Of a DNA stretch of 64,000 bases, positions 60,894 through 64,000 are shown piece after piece (within the stretch, counting starts at the first letter, position 1; each line of letters starts with the position of its first letter). The DNA lies in the NCBI GenBank assembly GCA_963920765.1, contig OY987250.1:248001-312000 (forward strand). The letters are read 5' to 3'. The stretch is from Ulota crispa. Lineage: Eukaryota > Streptophyta > Bryopsida > Orthotrichales > Orthotrichaceae. The position numbers and the translations under genes are program-made. The notes below the pieces were generated by a model. The model ran no database searches and was not told where the DNA came from. It saw nothing but the letters and a program-made list of their open reading frames with translations.

Positions 60894-62112
60894 GGACGTG
60901 CCAAGCATGTACTGCCACCTGTGCGGGAGCAACCACTGCAGTATGTCAAAGGCCCTGATGACAACGACGACTTTGGCAGTGAAGATGACTGCAACAGCGA
61001 CAACCTTTTGAAGGAGGAGGACAACAAACAACAGCTTGAAATGGTAGGTACCGGCATCCCTTGGAGACTGAGGCTGAGAAAAGAAGACTTTGAAGAAGAA
61101 TCTATGCAAAGTTTATCAGAGATGGAGACATGCAATTCTGGAAAGGATTGACTCAACACGAGTTGGAGGTTGACGAGTTCACAAAGAAGTTGAAAGGTCC
61201 GAGGCTCTTCTACTAGCTTAAGGATTTCATGTTACTCTCTAAAACTCTAGATGCATCCATTAAGTCTATAAAAGATCAACCAGAGAACAAAATTAGAAGA
61301 ATAGAGGACTGGGTTCAAGACACGTGGAAGTACAATCGTCCTATGATGTTTAAGAATGTGAGGAAAGTAATTGCTAGAGGGGTGACTTGGAGACGTAAAA
61401 TTCTTTTTGATAAAATTGAGAATAATGAGCGTAGACCTAAAGACATTACTGATTACACGTGGAGGACAATGTGCGAAGAGGCTGTGAGTCCAACAAAGAA
61501 GAAGAAGTCAACAGACTGCAGTGCCGCTAATGCCATGAGGGTGAACTTTGGCCGAACGGGACCAACCGGAGAATTGGGAGTGCGGGAAAGGTTTAGATCA
61601 AAATTGAGAAGAATGCTGAATCTTTAGGAAGTCCAAGACAAAATGTCCTGGGACAAAGGGTACGGTGGGAAGTCAAAGAAAAGGTTGAGGTCCAACACCG
61701 TGATGCATGGGGTTATTAACCCATTCTCACTTAGTCACAACATACAGCACGAAAGCAATGACTAGAGGCTTCAGAACAATGACAGAGTTGAGGATTGTAT
61801 TATACCATGTCTTAACAGTATGACATGCACTAATACTAACGTGGCCGACGCAAGCTGTATTACTCAGACGTCAATGGTGCTGGGAGCGGAAGGGTTGCCC
61901 TCAAATGCAGAGGTGTTAATAGGGAACCGTTTGATGATTCTTCATCTTATAAATGAGATTGCAACATTAAAGGCATTACAGGCGCAGGTTCATACTTCTA
62001 CGGGGACAGGGGAACGCGAACTTAATGGCACCATGCATTCCAAAAATATGCAACAGCTTCACTTAGGACAGGTGAGCTTCCTAACTGAACTCATTGGTAA
62101 AGGAATATTATA
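60894..62112 (+). pseudogene. TNPA-like (En/Spm accessory transposase) gene fragments
   Basis: Three plus-strand pieces. 60894-61043 is an acidic exon (DDNDDFGSEDDCNSDN) between a TTGCAG acceptor and a GTAGGT donor. 61229-61627 encodes DWVQDTWKYNRPMMFKNVRK, basic KKKKS, then ANAMRVNFGRTGPTGELGVRERFRS, resembling the K-x-x-N-R...G-S-x-S-F block of Ptta/En-Spm accessory proteins. 61820-62112 encodes a coiled-coil-like NRLMILHLINEIATLKALQA. Position opposite TNP2 within one CACTA element supports the call, but the similarity is weak and the frames between pieces contain stops. Confidence 0.4.
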
Positions 62113-63855
62113 ATTTTCACTGAACCAGTACATTGACGTGGAACACATGTAGTTTAAGCATGTTAAATTCCAATTTTTAGACTCCAAGTGCTAACAGCAC
62201 AGCACTCTTTGTGAAATGGATTTTTAAATAAACACCCCACAATACCAACTCCGATTATATTGGCGCTTGCACGCAATATCAGAAACACTTGTTAATGATT
62301 CATTGAAAAGATCATTTGCAGGTAGTTGTTCTAGACTTATAGAATTCCACTCCGGATATTAAAATAATGGCATGTCGTTCTAGGGGATGGTCAGATAGTA
62401 TGGTTTGAGACATTCAATTTGCAGGAAGATGTTCTAATTGCAGTGTTTGTTTGGATGACAAGTACAGGCAGTTGCTTTTACCAACGTTAATGAAGGTGAA
62501 CATCAAGGCTGAGGTGAGATGTTGTAGACATAGAAATATATCAGGTATTTCAATTTATATGTTTGTAAAAGATCTTATTAATGGAATTGGACTTCAAATG
62601 TAATGTTTGGATAGAGTTTAGTGGCACTGCTAGCTAGTTGTTTAGCGGCATAGTTGCAAATGAGAAGCACTTGCTAGGAGGAACATAGACTTGGAAATCT
62701 ATGTGAGGAGTGAAATAGTTTTTGTGTTTCAAAATTTTCCTTTTGTGAATCACAGCATTTCATTCATGTGATGATAAATTTGTGCACATATTGTCAATAG
62801 TGGCATTGATAATAGGTAATTCTGTAGTGAGGAGAGGATTCATCTGTTGTTGATAACTAATGAAATCCTTCACAATGTTGCAAAGGAGGACATGCTGAAT
62901 GGACGTTATGTATGCGTTGAGTTGCAGTTGACCCTCTCAAAGGAAAGAGGAGGTCCAGAGGATTTTGGAGTTTGTGCAAATAGTTGGTGCCGTTGAGGCA
63001 CAGGTAGTGCAATGGCATTGCCTTTTTAGCATTTTGTTGGTTTGTTTTGTACTTGCATCCAAAGATGATGGGAGAACCAAGAGTACATTGTGCTGCAACT
63101 ATGAGAGGAAATTCAATATAGTTATTTCTCTTGACGGATTTGAAGTTTTTGGAAATTTAGCTTCTTCAGGTTATCTAGTGGCTAGTGTGTAGTTTGCTTT
63201 ATGTGCAAACAGAGTTATAATAATATGTATGTACTACACGTTTGGGTACGTTTGTGGAACACTAGTTTTGTATGCGGGAAAGCCCATGTACAGTGAGTTG
63301 ATGGCAAAATAACATTGGTATAGGACATGATCAGGAGTCATCCTAAAAAAATAACGATGTTTTCACTGCACAAAGGGCATTGTGTGGTTATCAATCGAGA
63401 CTAGAGAGGATACACTGTATATCTACTAGTACAGCGCAAAATGAAGTTCTCTAGATGGATATCAACCGGATATGGAAACCCGTTAGGATCTCAACGAGTA
63501 TCAGTCCATATTAAGTATGAACATGAACATACGTTTTACAAGCACGTGTTGCTGGACTTGTGAATGCAATTCTATTTCTAAGACGATAAAAATTGGAGGA
63601 CCATTATTATTGCCGCAATTAGGGTCGATTTCTCGTACAATGAGGATGACTAAATATATATTACTTTACAGTCGCATTCCACCAAGGGGTGATGTGAATA
63701 TAGCAAGAATTACCCCTTTCACCTTAACCATTCTGACAAGATAATTGAGAGAGTTTGGTCAATTACATGACCGAAGCAAGGCGTCCTAACTGACAGCACA
63801 AATGATGAGCTTCAATTTATTAATAGTAGGTTTGGTTGTACCTGCCCTTGTAGTG
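62113..63855. other. Right arm of the CACTA element
   Basis: No gene recognised; a 75-codon frame at 62965-63192 is unassigned. The arm ends at the candidate CACTA terminus 63855. Confidence 0.45.
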
Positions 63856-64000
63856 TTGCCATCAAATTGGATGTGACATTTTAAAAGTCAAAATATGCCT
63901 AATTGATCCATAAACTCAGATTTTATCTTGAACAAGTTCAGATTTCTTAAAATATAAAGACACAATAAAGTGCATCAGATTCTAATGATACATTTAAATT
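63856..64000. other. Flank beyond the candidate CACTA end
   Basis: AT-rich sequence starting with the TTG that duplicates 41906-41908. Nothing else is visible before the window ends. Confidence 0.4.

Larger units (their letters stand above)
41909..63855. mobile_element. Probable CACTA (En/Spm) transposon carrying TNP2-like and TNPA-like genes
   Basis: The left candidate end is CACTACGGGAAGACAAGG (41909) and the right end, reversed, CACTACAAGGGCAGGTACAA (63855). Both are flanked by TTG (41906-41908 and 63856-63858), a 3-bp duplication as expected. Only CACTAC plus a displaced AGGTACAA are shared, so the pairing is tentative. Inside are a decayed TNP2 transposase gene on the minus strand (43514-54360) and TNPA-like fragments on the plus strand (about 60894-62112), in divergent arrangement. 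The length of about 21.9 kb includes a 3.1-kb nested CACTA element. Confidence 0.5.

Overview
This window is nuclear DNA of a land plant that is probably not a flowering plant. Genes have many short exons with GT-AG introns, intergenic DNA is AT-rich and packed with DNA transposons, and one gene is a plant-type ribosomal protein uL6/RPL9. Two other genes point to a lineage with flagellate sperm (bryophyte, lycophyte, fern, or cycad/ginkgo). One is a full-length CDC14 phosphatase, a family retained in flagellate eukaryotes and missing from flowering plants. The other is an 866-residue protein with repeated C-T-F-K/R-P motifs and an EF-hand-like loop, resembling flagella-associated proteins. The species cannot be named from sequence alone.

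Layout. Positions 1-1555 are intergenic with one small TTAA-flanked element. RPL9 (3 exons, minus) is at 1556-2920. Positions 2921-7036 are mostly AT-rich intergenic DNA with one inverted-repeat element. CDC14 (15 exons, plus, 653 residues) is at 7037-14179; every exon joins in phase. Positions 14180-25184 hold no recognised gene but at least eight short DNA transposons. The 866-residue gene (15 exons, minus) is at 25185-31944, with three foldback elements in its introns. Positions 31945-41908 are gene-poor and hold more TTAA-flanked elements. A probable CACTA (En/Spm) transposon fills 41909-63855, carrying a decayed TNP2/DUF4218/DUF4216 transposase gene (minus) and a TNPA-like gene (plus). 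Its transposase gene was split by a second CACTA element (46561-49641), which itself holds a small MITE and a tRNA-derived SINE.

Most unusual content. (1) A swarm of non-autonomous elements bounded by TTAA with termini starting in CCC, the end structure of piggyBac-type elements. (2) A MITE family with AACACC-type termini and 4-bp target duplications, supported by an empty-site comparison inside the window. (3) A layered nest in which removing the inner CACTA element and one TTG copy rejoins the host transposase frame exactly. (4) CDC14 and a flagellar-like gene about 11 kb apart.

Exon joins were derived by hand from splice signals, reading phase and remembered family alignments. No database search was run, so family names beyond RPL9, CDC14 and TNP2 are less certain.
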